Part shown: positions 25,916 to 35,000 of the stretch, one piece after another
Layout: each line of letters opens with the position of its first letter
Position numbering within the stretch: the stretch's first letter is position 1
Origin: JAGMXM01 sp964458325
GTDB taxonomy: Bacteria; Verrucomicrobiota; Verrucomicrobiia; Limisphaerales; UBA1319
DNA length: 64,000 bases
Assembly: GCA_964458325.1 (NCBI GenBank)
Contig: CAYWIM010000001.1
Location: forward strand, 1-64,000
Direction of reading: 5' to 3'
Position numbers and translations under genes: made by a program
The notes under the pieces: generated by a model
Told to the model about the DNA's origin: nothing
Database searches by the model: none
What the model saw: only the letters and a program-made list of their open reading frames with translations

Positions 25916-27235
25916 ATGCCGAAGTTCAATTACGTGGCGATGGATTCCCGCGGGAAGGAGACCAAGGGCACGCTCGAAGTGACCAGCCAGAGCGAGGCCA
26001 TTGGGCGGCTGAAGGAGATGGGTTTTTTCCCGACCAAGGTGGTCGAGGCCGACAAGGTCAAGGAGAAGCCCGCCCGGAAATCAGGCCAGCCGGCCGAGAA
26101 AGGCAAGGGCAAGGGCGGCTTCAACATCAATCTCAATTTCAAGATTCCATTCCTGGGCGGCCGGGTCAAGAGCAAGGTCCTGGTCACCTTCACGCGCCAG
26201 CTGGCGACGCTGGTGGATGCGGGGCTGCCTTTGCTGCGGGGGCTCCGGGTGCTCGAGAAGCAGGAAAAGACGCCTGCGCTCAAGGGGATCATCGGGCAAT
26301 TGGCGACGGCGGTCGAGGGGGGCAGCACCTTTTCGGAGGCGCTGGCGCAGCATCCGAAGGTGTTCAACCGGCTGTTCGTCAGCATGGTCAAGGCCGGAGA
26401 GATGGGCGGCGTGCTCGAGGTGGTGCTGAACCGCTTGTCGGAGTTCATGGAGAAGGCGCAGAAGATCAAGGGCAAGGTGGTCGCCGCCATGTTCTATCCG
26501 GTGTCGGTGCTGACGGTGGCGGTGGTGATCCTGGCGGTGCTGCTGATCTACGTGGTGCCCAAGTTCGAGGAAATTTTCCGCGACATGCTCGAGGGGGCCG
26601 AACTGCCCGGGTTCACCCAATTTGTCCTCATGATCAGCCGCCAGGTGAAAGACAACTTCCTGGTGACGGCCGCCTGCGTGATCGGCGTCGTCATTTTCTT
26701 CAAGCTCATCGTGAGGACCAAGATCGGACGCAAGCTGTTCGATCGCTTCAAGCTGCTGGTTCCCGCGATTGGCCCGGTCATCAGCAAGGTGGCGATCTCC
26801 CGGTTCACGCGGACGCTGGGGACGCTGGTGAGTTCGGGCGTTCCGATTTTGCAGGCGCTGACGATCGTCAAGGAGACATCAGGCAACGTCATCATCGGGC
26901 AGGCGGTGTCGGATGTTCATGAAAGTGTCAAGGAAGGCGAAACGATCACGGCGCCACTCGAGGCGGCGAACGTGTTTCCGCCCATGGTGATCAGCATGGT
27001 CGATGTCGGTGAGCAGACCGGTGCCCTGCCGGAGATGCTGATGAAGATCGCTGACAATTATGACGAGGAGGTCGACAATGCGGTGTCGGCGATGACGTCG
27101 CTATTGGAGCCCATCATGATCGTCTTTCTGGCGGTGATTGTGGGCAGCATTGTGATTGCGCTGTTCATGCCGCTGGTGGTTCTGATGGATCGGATGGGAC
27201 AAGCTGGCGACGAGAACCGGAAGAGCGGAGATTAA
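25916..27235 (+). CDS. PilC/GspF platform protein (first copy)
   Basis: 439-residue inner-membrane platform protein of type IV pilus/type II secretion systems. The N-terminus FNYVAMDSRGKETKGTLEV is the family signature. Two T2SSF domains follow, with FTRQLATLVDAGLPLLRGL and FTRTLGTLVSSGVPILQAL as their starts and hydrophobic segments near VSVLTVAVVILAVLLIY and the C-terminus (PIMIVFLAVIVGSIVIALFM). The start chosen is ATG 25916, with GAGG 6 bases upstream; TTG 25910 is less likely. An extra basic Lys/Gly-rich linker separates the N-terminal region from the first T2SSF domain. Confidence 0.93.
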   Translation: MPKFNYVAMDSRGKETKGTLEVTSQSEAIGRLKEMGFFPTKVVEADKVKEKPARKSGQPAEKGKGKGGFNINLNFKIPFLGGRVKSKVLVTFTRQLATLVDAGLPLLRGLRVLEKQEKTPALKGIIGQLATAVEGGSTFSEALAQHPKVFNRLFVSMVKAGEMGGVLEVVLNRLSEFMEKAQKIKGKVVAAMFYPVSVLTVAVVILAVLLIYVVPKFEEIFRDMLEGAELPGFTQFVLMISRQVKDNFLVTAACVIGVVIFFKLIVRTKIGRKLFDRFKLLVPAIGPVISKVAISRFTRTLGTLVSSGVPILQALTIVKETSGNVIIGQAVSDVHESVKEGETITAPLEAANVFPPMVISMVDVGEQTGALPEMLMKIADNYDEEVDNAVSAMTSLLEPIMIVFLAVIVGSIVIALFMPLVVLMDRMGQAGDENRKSGD

Positions 27236-27286
27236 CGGTAAAGTCGGCGCTCGAACTTAAAAAAGTCGATTACCTCGTTTTTGCAT

Positions 27287-27328
27287 TTGACAATTCACCT
27301 GTGTATCGCGTAAATACTTTGTAGTTAC
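27287..27328 (+). promoter_or_regulatory. Promoter and operator-like palindrome of the BrnT/BrnA pair
   Basis: TTGACA (27287-27292), an 18-bp spacer and TAAATA (27311-27316) form a possible promoter. The 19-bp inverted repeat GTAAATACTTTGTAGTTAC (27310-27328, 7 of 8 arm positions pair) covers the -10 element. Known BrnA antitoxins repress their own promoter through such sites; applying this here is an inference. Confidence 0.5.
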
Positions 27329-27358
27329 ATTGCATGGGCGATTGATATACGAGCTGGT

Positions 27359-27646
27359 ATGGAGTTCGACTGGTTGAATCCGCCCTTTGAAATGGACAGT
27401 TCTTTGTCACCGAGGGATATCGAAGAATCGTTCGAGGATCCCTTTGCGGTGCGGTTGTTGCCGGATTCGTCCCGGTTCTCGGTCCAGGCGCGGTATTTCA
27501 ACTTGGGCAAGTCGGCCTCGGGTTTGGGGATTATCAGTGTGTATCGGACCAACGGGAGGCAGATCCGAGTGATTCACGCGCGCGCCTTTGTGCCGGAAGA
27601 ACAATTTTTCTACCAACGCAAGGCGAGTCAGATGTTATCGCGATGA
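27359..27646 (+). CDS. brnT: BrnT family toxin
   Basis: 95 residues matching the BrnT ribonuclease-toxin fold: FEDPFAVRLLPD, RYFNLGKSASGLGIISVY and IRVIHARAFVPEEQFFY correspond to the family blocks FxDP, R...G.S..G..L.V and IR.ISAR.A...E...Y. The catalytic basic residue in the IRVIHAR block is present. BrnT is a translation-blocking RNase neutralised by BrnA. Its stop TGA overlaps the next gene's ATG by 4 bp, the usual toxin-first order of brnTA. A TTGACA-type promoter with a palindrome lies just upstream. The pair interrupts a run of pilus genes. Confidence 0.8.
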   Translation: MEFDWLNPPFEMDSSLSPRDIEESFEDPFAVRLLPDSSRFSVQARYFNLGKSASGLGIISVYRTNGRQIRVIHARAFVPEEQFFYQRKASQMLSR

Positions 27647-27918
27647 ATGCGGTGGGCAGCTGGGAAGAGATTCCGCTCTTCGACAGCGAGGAGGCGGAGG
27701 CGGCCTTTTGGGCCGAGAACCGTCCGGATCTGCGGCTGATGGAGATGGCGGTGGCGGCGGGGTCGGAGAACACGGAATCGGTGACCATCACGCTTCGGAT
27801 GGATCCGCGGATGCTGGCGCGGATCAAGCGTCTGGCGCGGAGCCGGTACCTGAACTATCAGAGCATGATCAAGCAATGGCTCAGCGAGAGGCTGGAGCAG
27901 GAATTCCGGGATCGCTGA
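27643..27918 (+). CDS. brnA: BrnA/CopG-type antitoxin
   Basis: 91 residues. The start IPLFDSEEAEAAFWAENRPD is the BrnA-type N-terminus (the FxSEAEEAxFW block). The C-terminal half VTITLRMDPRMLARIKRLARSRYLNYQSMIKQWLSERLEQEF is a ribbon-helix-helix DNA-binding domain. It should bind and neutralise the toxin encoded just upstream and repress their shared promoter. ATG 27643 overlaps the toxin stop (ATGA). The next pilin gene begins 48 bp later. Confidence 0.82.
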   Translation: MNAVGSWEEIPLFDSEEAEAAFWAENRPDLRLMEMAVAAGSENTESVTITLRMDPRMLARIKRLARSRYLNYQSMIKQWLSERLEQEFRDR

Positions 27919-27966
27919 CGGTGGGGGGCGCATCGATGGCGCCGTGTGACGAGGCAATGGATTGAA

Positions 27967-28662
27967 ATGAAAACGACGGATCCAGTTCCGAGTGGTCTCT
28001 TGTGCGGCGGGAGATTGGCGGCGGCCTTGGCGGGGCCGGCGCCGAAGGAATCCAAGGGGTTCACCTTGATCGAGCTGCTGACGGTGATGTCGATCATCGC
28101 GCTGGTGGCGGGGCTGGTGGTGGGGCTGGCGCCGGCGGCGTCGCGATCGATGAAGCTCAAGCGCGCGCAAGGGGATCTGCGGCAGCTGGCGTCGGCAATC
28201 GAGGAGTTCAAGCAGCAGTATGGGTTTTATCCGCCGGACAATCGGGATCCGGCGACGCAACGGAACGCGGATCCGGCGATCAACCCTCTGTATTACGAGC
28301 TGACGGGGGTTTTGTTCAACGAGGGGGCGAAGACCTACCAATCGCCCGAGCGGCCCACGACGCTCACGGCGGCGGCCGTCGAGCAGGTGTTTCGGGTCAA
28401 GGGATTCCTGAATGCGGCCTCGAGCGTGCAGGGGACGCGCAACTTCTTCCGGGGGGGCCGGATGCCGGCGGTGGAACAGGTGACCGTGGGGGCTCAGAAG
28501 GTGGATGTTTTCGTGGCGCCGGTGCGGGGGGTGGCCGGACCGACTCAGGCCAATCCATGGCGATACGTGTCGTCCTCGCCCACCAACAATTCGAGCACCT
28601 TCGATCTGTGGGCGGAGGTGGTGATTGGCAAGGATGTGACGATTGTGAGCAACTGGGATTGA
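27967..28662 (+). CDS. Type II/IV prepilin-like protein (pseudopilin 1)
   Basis: 231 residues with a long leader and the prepilin cleavage site KG^FTLIELLTVM, Glu at +5, then a hydrophobic helix (SIIALVAGLVVGLAPAA). The C-terminal part (GDLRQLASAIEEFKQQYGFYPPDN) is the globular pilin portion. The start ATG 27967 is preferred over 27946 because it follows directly on the leader Lys-rich pattern. The frame ends in TGA immediately followed by the next ATG (TGAATG), so translation is coupled. It is probably processed by a PilD peptidase not in the window. Confidence 0.85.
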   Translation: MKTTDPVPSGLLCGGRLAAALAGPAPKESKGFTLIELLTVMSIIALVAGLVVGLAPAASRSMKLKRAQGDLRQLASAIEEFKQQYGFYPPDNRDPATQRNADPAINPLYYELTGVLFNEGAKTYQSPERPTTLTAAAVEQVFRVKGFLNAASSVQGTRNFFRGGRMPAVEQVTVGAQKVDVFVAPVRGVAGPTQANPWRYVSSSPTNNSSTFDLWAEVVIGKDVTIVSNWD

Positions 28663-29466
28663 ATGGCGGCGAACAGCAAACCATCACTTGTTATGAGGAG
28701 TCTAGGAGCTTCGGGGAATCGGAACGGGACCGGCGGTTTCACGCTGATCGAGCTGCTGACGGTGATCAGCATCATCGGCGTGCTGGCGGGCATGCTGCTG
28801 CCGGTGCTGGCGCGCGCCAAGCGGCAGGCGAAGATCAGCCAGGTCAAGGTGGACATCAGCAACTTCGCCAATGCCATCAGCTCGTATTACAGCACCTACA
28901 ACCGGTATCCAACATCGAGCAACGTGGCCAACTCGGTCGCGGGGAAGGCAAACACGCCGGACTTTACGTTCGGTACTGACGGAGTGAATAGAAATCCGCC
29001 GCTGCCAATAATTCGCAATGAGTTCGGCAATGGCTTCAACGCCAACAACGCGGAAGTGATCGCCATTTTGCGGGACATGGAGGCCTACGGAAACGGGACG
29101 CGCACCGTCAATTTTGGCCATGCGAAGAATCCGCAAAAGATCAACTTCTTGAGCGCGAAGGACGTGAGCGACGCGCGGCTGCCGGGGGTAGGGCCGGACG
29201 GTGTTTACCGGGACACGTGGGGCAATCCGTTTATCGTCTCGATGGACATGAACTACGACGATCGCTGCCGGGATTCGTTTTATCGGCGGGGGTCGGTATC
29301 GGGGCAGGGGACCAGCGGGTTGATCAAGGCGGATGCGGGCAACAATGACAGCTACGAGGCGCGGATGCCGGTGATGGTATGGTCGCTGGGGCCGGACGGG
29401 ATGGCCGATCCGGGAGTGCCGGCGAACGCGGGGGCGAACAAAGACAACGTATTGAGCTGGAAATAG
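28663..29466 (+). CDS. Type II/IV prepilin-like protein (pseudopilin 2)
   Basis: 267 residues. The prepilin site is GG^FTLIELLTVIS followed by IIGVLAGMLLPVLARAKRQAKISQ. The pattern closely resembles pseudopilin 1 in its leader-helix region, but the globular domain differs (YYSTYNRYPTSSN, FGTDGVNRNPPL). It ends with the SWK tail. It is coupled to the preceding gene by TGAATG. The conserved helix and a YYS.YNRYP region are those of GspG-like major pseudopilins, but subunit identity cannot be fixed from sequence. Confidence 0.82.
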   Translation: MAANSKPSLVMRSLGASGNRNGTGGFTLIELLTVISIIGVLAGMLLPVLARAKRQAKISQVKVDISNFANAISSYYSTYNRYPTSSNVANSVAGKANTPDFTFGTDGVNRNPPLPIIRNEFGNGFNANNAEVIAILRDMEAYGNGTRTVNFGHAKNPQKINFLSAKDVSDARLPGVGPDGVYRDTWGNPFIVSMDMNYDDRCRDSFYRRGSVSGQGTSGLIKADAGNNDSYEARMPVMVWSLGPDGMADPGVPANAGANKDNVLSWK

Positions 29467-29469
29467 GCT

Positions 29470-30270
29470 GTGAAAACCTTCGAGGTCCAGAAGAGGGCAT
29501 GCCGGAGCGGGCCGGGGAAGGTCATGGGTGGGCGGCGGGCCTTCACCCTGCTCGAGCTGCTGGTGGTGCTGGGGATCCTGGGTCTGCTGGCGGGGCTGGC
29601 GCTGCCGGCGCTCAAGGGGCTTGGGCAGTCAAATACGATGGCGACGGCGAGCCGCCAACTGCTGGACGATCTGGCCCTGGCGCGCCTGGCGGCGATCAGC
29701 CAGCGCACCACGGTCTACATGGCCTTTGTCCCGCCGAACGCGGGGGCGCATCTGTCGGCGGGGCTGACGGAGCCGCAGCGCCGGCAGCTGACGAACCTGC
29801 TGGGGGGGATCCACACGAGCTACGCGCTGCTGGCCAAGCGGAGCGTGGGCGACCAGCCTGGACGGGAGTCTCCGCGATACATCACCGAATGGAGGCGGTT
29901 GCCGGAGGGGGTGTTTATCGCCACCAACGAGTTCGCGTATTTGGGGGCGGCGAGCTGGAACCTCTTTGCCAATCCGACCAACCGGCCGCTGGCCTATGAG
30001 GTGCTGCCGTTTCCGACGGCATCGAGCCCGACGATGCCGCTGCCCTGCGTGGTGTTCAACTCCCAGGGCCAGCTGGCGCGCGGGGTGGACGAGTTCATCA
30101 CGCTGGCTCGGGGGAGCATCTTCTATCCGAAGGATGCGAGCGGGGCTTATGTGCCGGGCGCGCCGGATGTGCGCGAGGTGCCTCCGGGCAATTCGACCAA
30201 CCTATTCAACCGGGTCTACGTCAACTGGCTGACGGGCCGCGCCCGGGTGATCAAGCCGGAAATCCAATGA
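29470..30270 (+). CDS. Prepilin-like protein, Verru_Chthon cassette D-like
   Basis: 266 residues. The prepilin site RRA^FTLLELLVVLGILGLLAGLALPAL carries Glu at +5 and the helix. It starts at GTG 29470 (or ATG 29524, which leaves a 7-residue leader). The downstream LDDLALARLAAISQRTTVYMAF resembles the pseudopilin GspH layout. The order of the four genes from here (prepilin, prepilin, prepilin, large GspK/PilX-like) fits the Verru_Chthon cassette known from Chthoniobacter and Verrucomicrobium, with this as the D member; that assignment is from memory. The next gene overlaps it by 4 bp. Confidence 0.75.
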   Translation: MKTFEVQKRACRSGPGKVMGGRRAFTLLELLVVLGILGLLAGLALPALKGLGQSNTMATASRQLLDDLALARLAAISQRTTVYMAFVPPNAGAHLSAGLTEPQRRQLTNLLGGIHTSYALLAKRSVGDQPGRESPRYITEWRRLPEGVFIATNEFAYLGAASWNLFANPTNRPLAYEVLPFPTASSPTMPLPCVVFNSQGQLARGVDEFITLARGSIFYPKDASGAYVPGAPDVREVPPGNSTNLFNRVYVNWLTGRARVIKPEIQ

Positions 30271-31055
30271 ACCTGCCACGGATTGGACCTGATGGATCGA
30301 CGGGCCGGGGCCGCGCGCCGCGCGTCTGCCGCTCGGGATTCACGATGATCGAGATCGCGCTCTGTCTGGCGATCATCGGTTTCGCCCTGGTGGCGATCAT
30401 CGGCATCCTGCCGACGGGATTGCAGGTGCAGAAAGACAACCGGGACGACACCATCGTGAACCAGGACGGGACCTATTTTTTAGAGGCGATCCGGCAGGGG
30501 GCGGCCCGGCTGGATCACCTGGCCAACTACGTGGACGAGATCAGCGTGGTGACGAGCAATTTCACAGGAGGAATCTTCACATATAGCGTCACCAACATAA
30601 CCAACGGCGCGCAGATCATAGGAATGCTCAGCACTCCCAAGTATCAATCGATCAACGGCGTGCCGAGCGTGAACACCGTGACCGCGAAGGTCCGCTCGAT
30701 GAGCGGTGCGGCGGTGAATGCCGTCTCGAGCGAATTTGCGTTCAGCTACCTGTTGCGTTCCGAGGTGGTGCCCTACTCGGCGTTCGCCACGAACTCGGTC
30801 TTCACGAACCATGCGGCGGCCAATCTGCCGCCGGAGGCGGTGGCGGAGCGGCTCGAGCTGAAGGCGCGGGCGGATCAGCTGCACACGAACCTGTTCGAGG
30901 TGCGGCTGACCCTGCGCTGGCCGGTGTTCGGCGCGCCGGGCAACTGGCGAACGGGCGGCAACCAGCAGGTCTTCAGGACCCTGGTGACGGGGAAGCTCAT
31001 GCAGGCGGTGGGAGAGCCGTTGTATTTCTTTGCGCCGGCCATCTACGGAAACTGA
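30267..31055 (+). CDS. Prepilin-like protein, Verru_Chthon cassette B-like
   Basis: 262 residues. The leader ends in CRSG^FTMIEIALCLAIIGFALVAIIGILPTGLQ, a prepilin site with Glu at +5 and the Ile-rich helix typical of cassette B proteins. The globular part is rich in Asn and Thr. ATG 30267 overlaps the previous stop (ATGA). It ends 8 bp before the third pseudopilin gene. Probably a minor subunit of the pseudopilus. Confidence 0.75.
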   Translation: MNLPRIGPDGSTGRGRAPRVCRSGFTMIEIALCLAIIGFALVAIIGILPTGLQVQKDNRDDTIVNQDGTYFLEAIRQGAARLDHLANYVDEISVVTSNFTGGIFTYSVTNITNGAQIIGMLSTPKYQSINGVPSVNTVTAKVRSMSGAAVNAVSSEFAFSYLLRSEVVPYSAFATNSVFTNHAAANLPPEAVAERLELKARADQLHTNLFEVRLTLRWPVFGAPGNWRTGGNQQVFRTLVTGKLMQAVGEPLYFFAPAIYGN

Positions 31056-31062
31056 TGCCGTC

Positions 31063-32022
31063 ATGAACATGCAATTCGAACGTGGGCCGATCCGCCGCTG
31101 GCGGGCGGCGGGCTTTTCTCTGGTCGAGGTGTTGGTGGTGGTGGGGCTGCTGGTGATGATCGTGTATGCATTGATCAGCGTATTCGATCGGACGCAGAGA
31201 GCGCTGCTGAGCTCGACGGCGCAGGTGGACGTGCTCGAGCCGGGGCGGGCGGCGCTGGATCTGGTGGGGCGCGATTTAGAGGAGATGGCGCCGACGGGCC
31301 TGGCTCAAGGCACGAACCTGCTGGCCCTGATCAGCTATCCGGCCGGGGGCCGCCCCTTGCTTTGCCAGGACCTGAGCGACGGCAGCCGGCGCACCAATTT
31401 CCTCGAGGAAGTGTTCTTCATGGTCCGGTCGAACAATTTCTGGCTGGCCAAGGGCTTTTTCGTGGCGTCGCCGACCAATCCGACGATGCGGGTGACCAAT
31501 GGGATCGGAACCTTGTATCGGTTCCTGTCGGTGACGCGGGTGACTTCGAGCTGGCTGGACACGAACTGGATGTTCGAGCTGCGCCGGCAGTATCTGATCC
31601 GGACCAACGCGAATCCGGTGGCGGACGGGGTGATTCATTTTCAGATCCAGCCTTACGACCGGTTCGGGGTGCCATTTCAGTTTGGGCGGGCGGATCTGGA
31701 CACGAACTATTTCGTGGCGCATTACAACGCGGCGTATCAGGCGGTGTCGGTGCCGTCGGCCTTTCCGAACTGGGGGATCACCAACGTGGTGCTGCACCAG
31801 GCGGCGAGGGCGGGCACGAACGACATCTGGGCGACCGAGAGCTTTTTCCTGGGGGATGCGCTTCCGGCGAGCGTCGATCTGGAGCTGGCGCTGGTGGAGC
31901 CGCAGGTGGTCGACCGGTATCGGGCGATCCCCTATCCCGCCAGCCTCGAGTATCTGGAGCGGCAGGCGGGCGCGGTGCACTTGTTTAAACGGCGGATACC
32001 CATTCGCAACACTCAGCCATGA
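31063..32022 (+). CDS. Prepilin-like protein, Verru_Chthon cassette C-like (GspJ/PilW-like)
   Basis: 319 residues. The prepilin site AAG^FSLVEVLVVVGLLVMIVYALISVFDRTQ carries Glu at +5. The following LEPGRAALDLVGRDLEEMAP matches the GspJ/PilW pattern (ALDLIGRDLEE). The start ATG 31063 is preferred to 31030. The gene overlaps the next one by 4 bp. Probably a minor pseudopilin that initiates or caps the pseudopilus. Confidence 0.78.
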   Translation: MNMQFERGPIRRWRAAGFSLVEVLVVVGLLVMIVYALISVFDRTQRALLSSTAQVDVLEPGRAALDLVGRDLEEMAPTGLAQGTNLLALISYPAGGRPLLCQDLSDGSRRTNFLEEVFFMVRSNNFWLAKGFFVASPTNPTMRVTNGIGTLYRFLSVTRVTSSWLDTNWMFELRRQYLIRTNANPVADGVIHFQIQPYDRFGVPFQFGRADLDTNYFVAHYNAAYQAVSVPSAFPNWGITNVVLHQAARAGTNDIWATESFFLGDALPASVDLELALVEPQVVDRYRAIPYPASLEYLERQAGAVHLFKRRIPIRNTQP

Positions 32023-35000
32023 ATCGTTCCGCACAACGCGGTGTCGCACTGGTGGTGACCCTGATCATGCTGTCGGTGGTGACCTTCATGACCGTGGCCT
32101 TTCTGGCGCTGAGCCGGCGCGAGCGGGCGTCCGTGACGGTGACAACGGATCAGGCGACGGCGTCGCGGATGGCGGACATTGCCGTGGCGCAGGCGCAGGC
32201 GGAGATCGTGTCTCGGATCCTGGCGCGGTCCAACGCATTCCAGTTCGATTTCCTGGTGTCGACCAGCTATTATCAGCCGGCCGGGTTCAGCCCTGGCGTG
32301 GCCCATCCGGAGAACGTGCATTACGAGCGGCGGGCCGACGGCAACATGCTGACCGAGATCGACCGGATCCAAAACATCGCCAATCTTCAGTATCACGCCC
32401 GGCCGCCGGTCTACATTCGCACGAACAGCAACCTGTCGGCGCCGCTGGATTTCCGGTTCTATCTGGATTTCAACCGCAACGGGTGGTTCGAGACGAACGG
32501 GCCGGGGCTCGAGCTGGACGCGCAGGGCCGGCCGATCGCGGGGCTCTCGAACTTTTTCGTGGGCGATCCGGAGTGGCGGGGGATTCTCGAGCGCCCGGAG
32601 CTGCCGCATTCCTCGAGCAATCGTTTTGTGGGGCGGCTGACGTATCTGGTTTTGCCGCTGGGGAAGGCCCTCGATTTCAACTACATTCACAACCAGGCCA
32701 AGCGTCCGATCAATCCGGCCGCGGACGGTTTTGCGCGCAACCAGGGGCCGGGGACATGGGAGATCAACCTGGCGGCCTTTCTGCGGGCGCTGAATACGAA
32801 CCAATGGGACTACCTGTATCGGCCTGCGTTGAACCAGGTGAGCGGCGGCGCGGCCTTCTCGAACGCGACGGACATCCTCCGCTATCGATACACGAACGAT
32901 TACCGGGGGCTGGCCAGCGTGGCGAGCTTGTTCGGCCCGATGGGCGCGGTCGAGCACGCCTTGGATTTCGTGGACGGCTACAGCGACGGCCCGCGCCAGA
33001 CCAACACGTTCCCGCTGCTGATCGACAACGACATGCCCGACCGGCCGTGGCCGGGCAGCGACAACCCGCGTCTGTATGGGGATGTGCAGGAGCTGCTGGA
33101 TCCGTTTAAGACCTCGATTGATTTTACCAACCGGCTGATGACCACGTTCAACCGGGTCAACCGGCTGACTTCCTATGACCGGTACACGCTCTACCGGCTA
33201 TTGGCGCAGATGGGCCTGGACAGCGATCCGGAGTGGTCCGACAAGATCCACCTGAACTACCGGAACGATCCGGGATTCACCCCGACGAATTTCGCGGCAT
33301 GGCCGCCCCTGGCGTTCTTCACGAACGCGGCGGACCGGCTGCTGCGCCGGCAGCTGGGGCTGAGCCTGACCAACATCCCGCTCTATCCGACCAACTTTTA
33401 TTCGGCGCCGGTGCACCAGCTGCTGCAGATGGCCGCAAACATCTACGATGCCACAACCAACCGGGTGTGGAACGGTTCGACCAACCTTCCGAGCGTGTTT
33501 CGTCCGGTGTTCATGTATGATGGCACGAACGTGTTCATCAGCGGGTATGTGGAGGCGACGAACACGTTTTTCACGAACACATGGCTGGACCTGAACCTGG
33601 CGGCGCATCGGAACCTGCTGGTGGAAAACAACGGCGTGTTGCGGTCCAACGTCAATCTATTCGGCGTGCCCGTCGTGATTGGCGCCAAGAAGGGGTATCC
33701 GAACTTCAACGAGTTCTCGCTGCAGACGGCGGTGCTGGTTTCGCGGAAGCTGGAGGTGCGCAAGCCGGCCCCCATCGCGCGGCCCAACCAGACCAACCAG
33801 CTCTACGTCATGGGGATATCGAACGTGTTCGGCCTCGAGGCATGGAATTCCTACACGCAGACCTATGCGCGTCCGATCATCCTCCGGGTGACGAACGTGT
33901 TCACCCTGACGCTGCTGACCAACGGCGTTCCATTCAACCGCTGGAGCAACGTGGTGAGCATGGCGACCAATGTGCCGGCGGGGACGTGGGCGGGGCAGGA
34001 TTTCCGGCTGCCTTTGCACACGAATGTGATCACGCTGTCGAACGCGGCCTACAGCGCCCGGCTGGGGCGGTTTCTTCCCAACACGGTATTCGAGGTCAAC
34101 ACCAATTATGATGTGCCGCAGTGGGAGCTGGGGATCACCAATCGGCTGCAGTATGTCGCGCTGGATCCGGCCAGCGCCCGGGTGATCGATTTCGTCAACC
34201 TGGAGAACCTGACGGCGGGGATCGACATCACAGCCGAGCTGATTGGCAACCAGTCGATGCTCGGGGGGGGCGAGCCTTCGCAGGCAGGCAGCTTCTGGCT
34301 CACCAACCGTCTGGGGGGCGGTCTGCAGGGGGTGACGATCGGCGTGCTGAACCAGATCAACGAATCGCTGGGCCAATCCGGCGCGACGAATAACGCGCTG
34401 TGGCAGGAGTACAGCCAGGATCCCGTGTCCGGCTTCACCAAGGAGAAAGCCATCGAGCTGTTCCGCGTCTTCGTGGGCCTGGGGCCGCGGAATCCGGCGC
34501 GCTATCCGCTGGTGCAGATGCAGACCGAGCTGGGGAACAGCACTTCGCGCCAGGCGCCCTACTCGCCGGTCCGCAAGCTCTACATGAACTCGACCTGGCA
34601 GGTGAACGACCCGCTGGTGCACTACACGTGGGAGGATCTGCTCGACCTCGAGCGGACCAACAACATCCAATACGCGATCCCGCCGACGAGCACGCCGACC
34701 AACTCGAACCTGGGAGCGGTCAACCGCCGCTACCGGCCCTGGGGGGGGAACCCGAACATCTCGAGCGACACCAACGCATACAACACGGCCCTGAAGGACC
34801 CGATGGTGCGGCAGTCGGACGATTGGGATTTCCCGACCAACAAGTTTCCGAACGTGGGATGGCTGGGCCGCGTGCACCGGGGGACGCCCTGGCAGACGGT
34901 GTATCTGAAGTCATCGGTCGCGGAGAGCAACGCGTGGTTTTTCTGGTCCATCAATCCGCTGTCGCATCCGACCAACGACTGGCGCCTGTTCGATCTGTTC

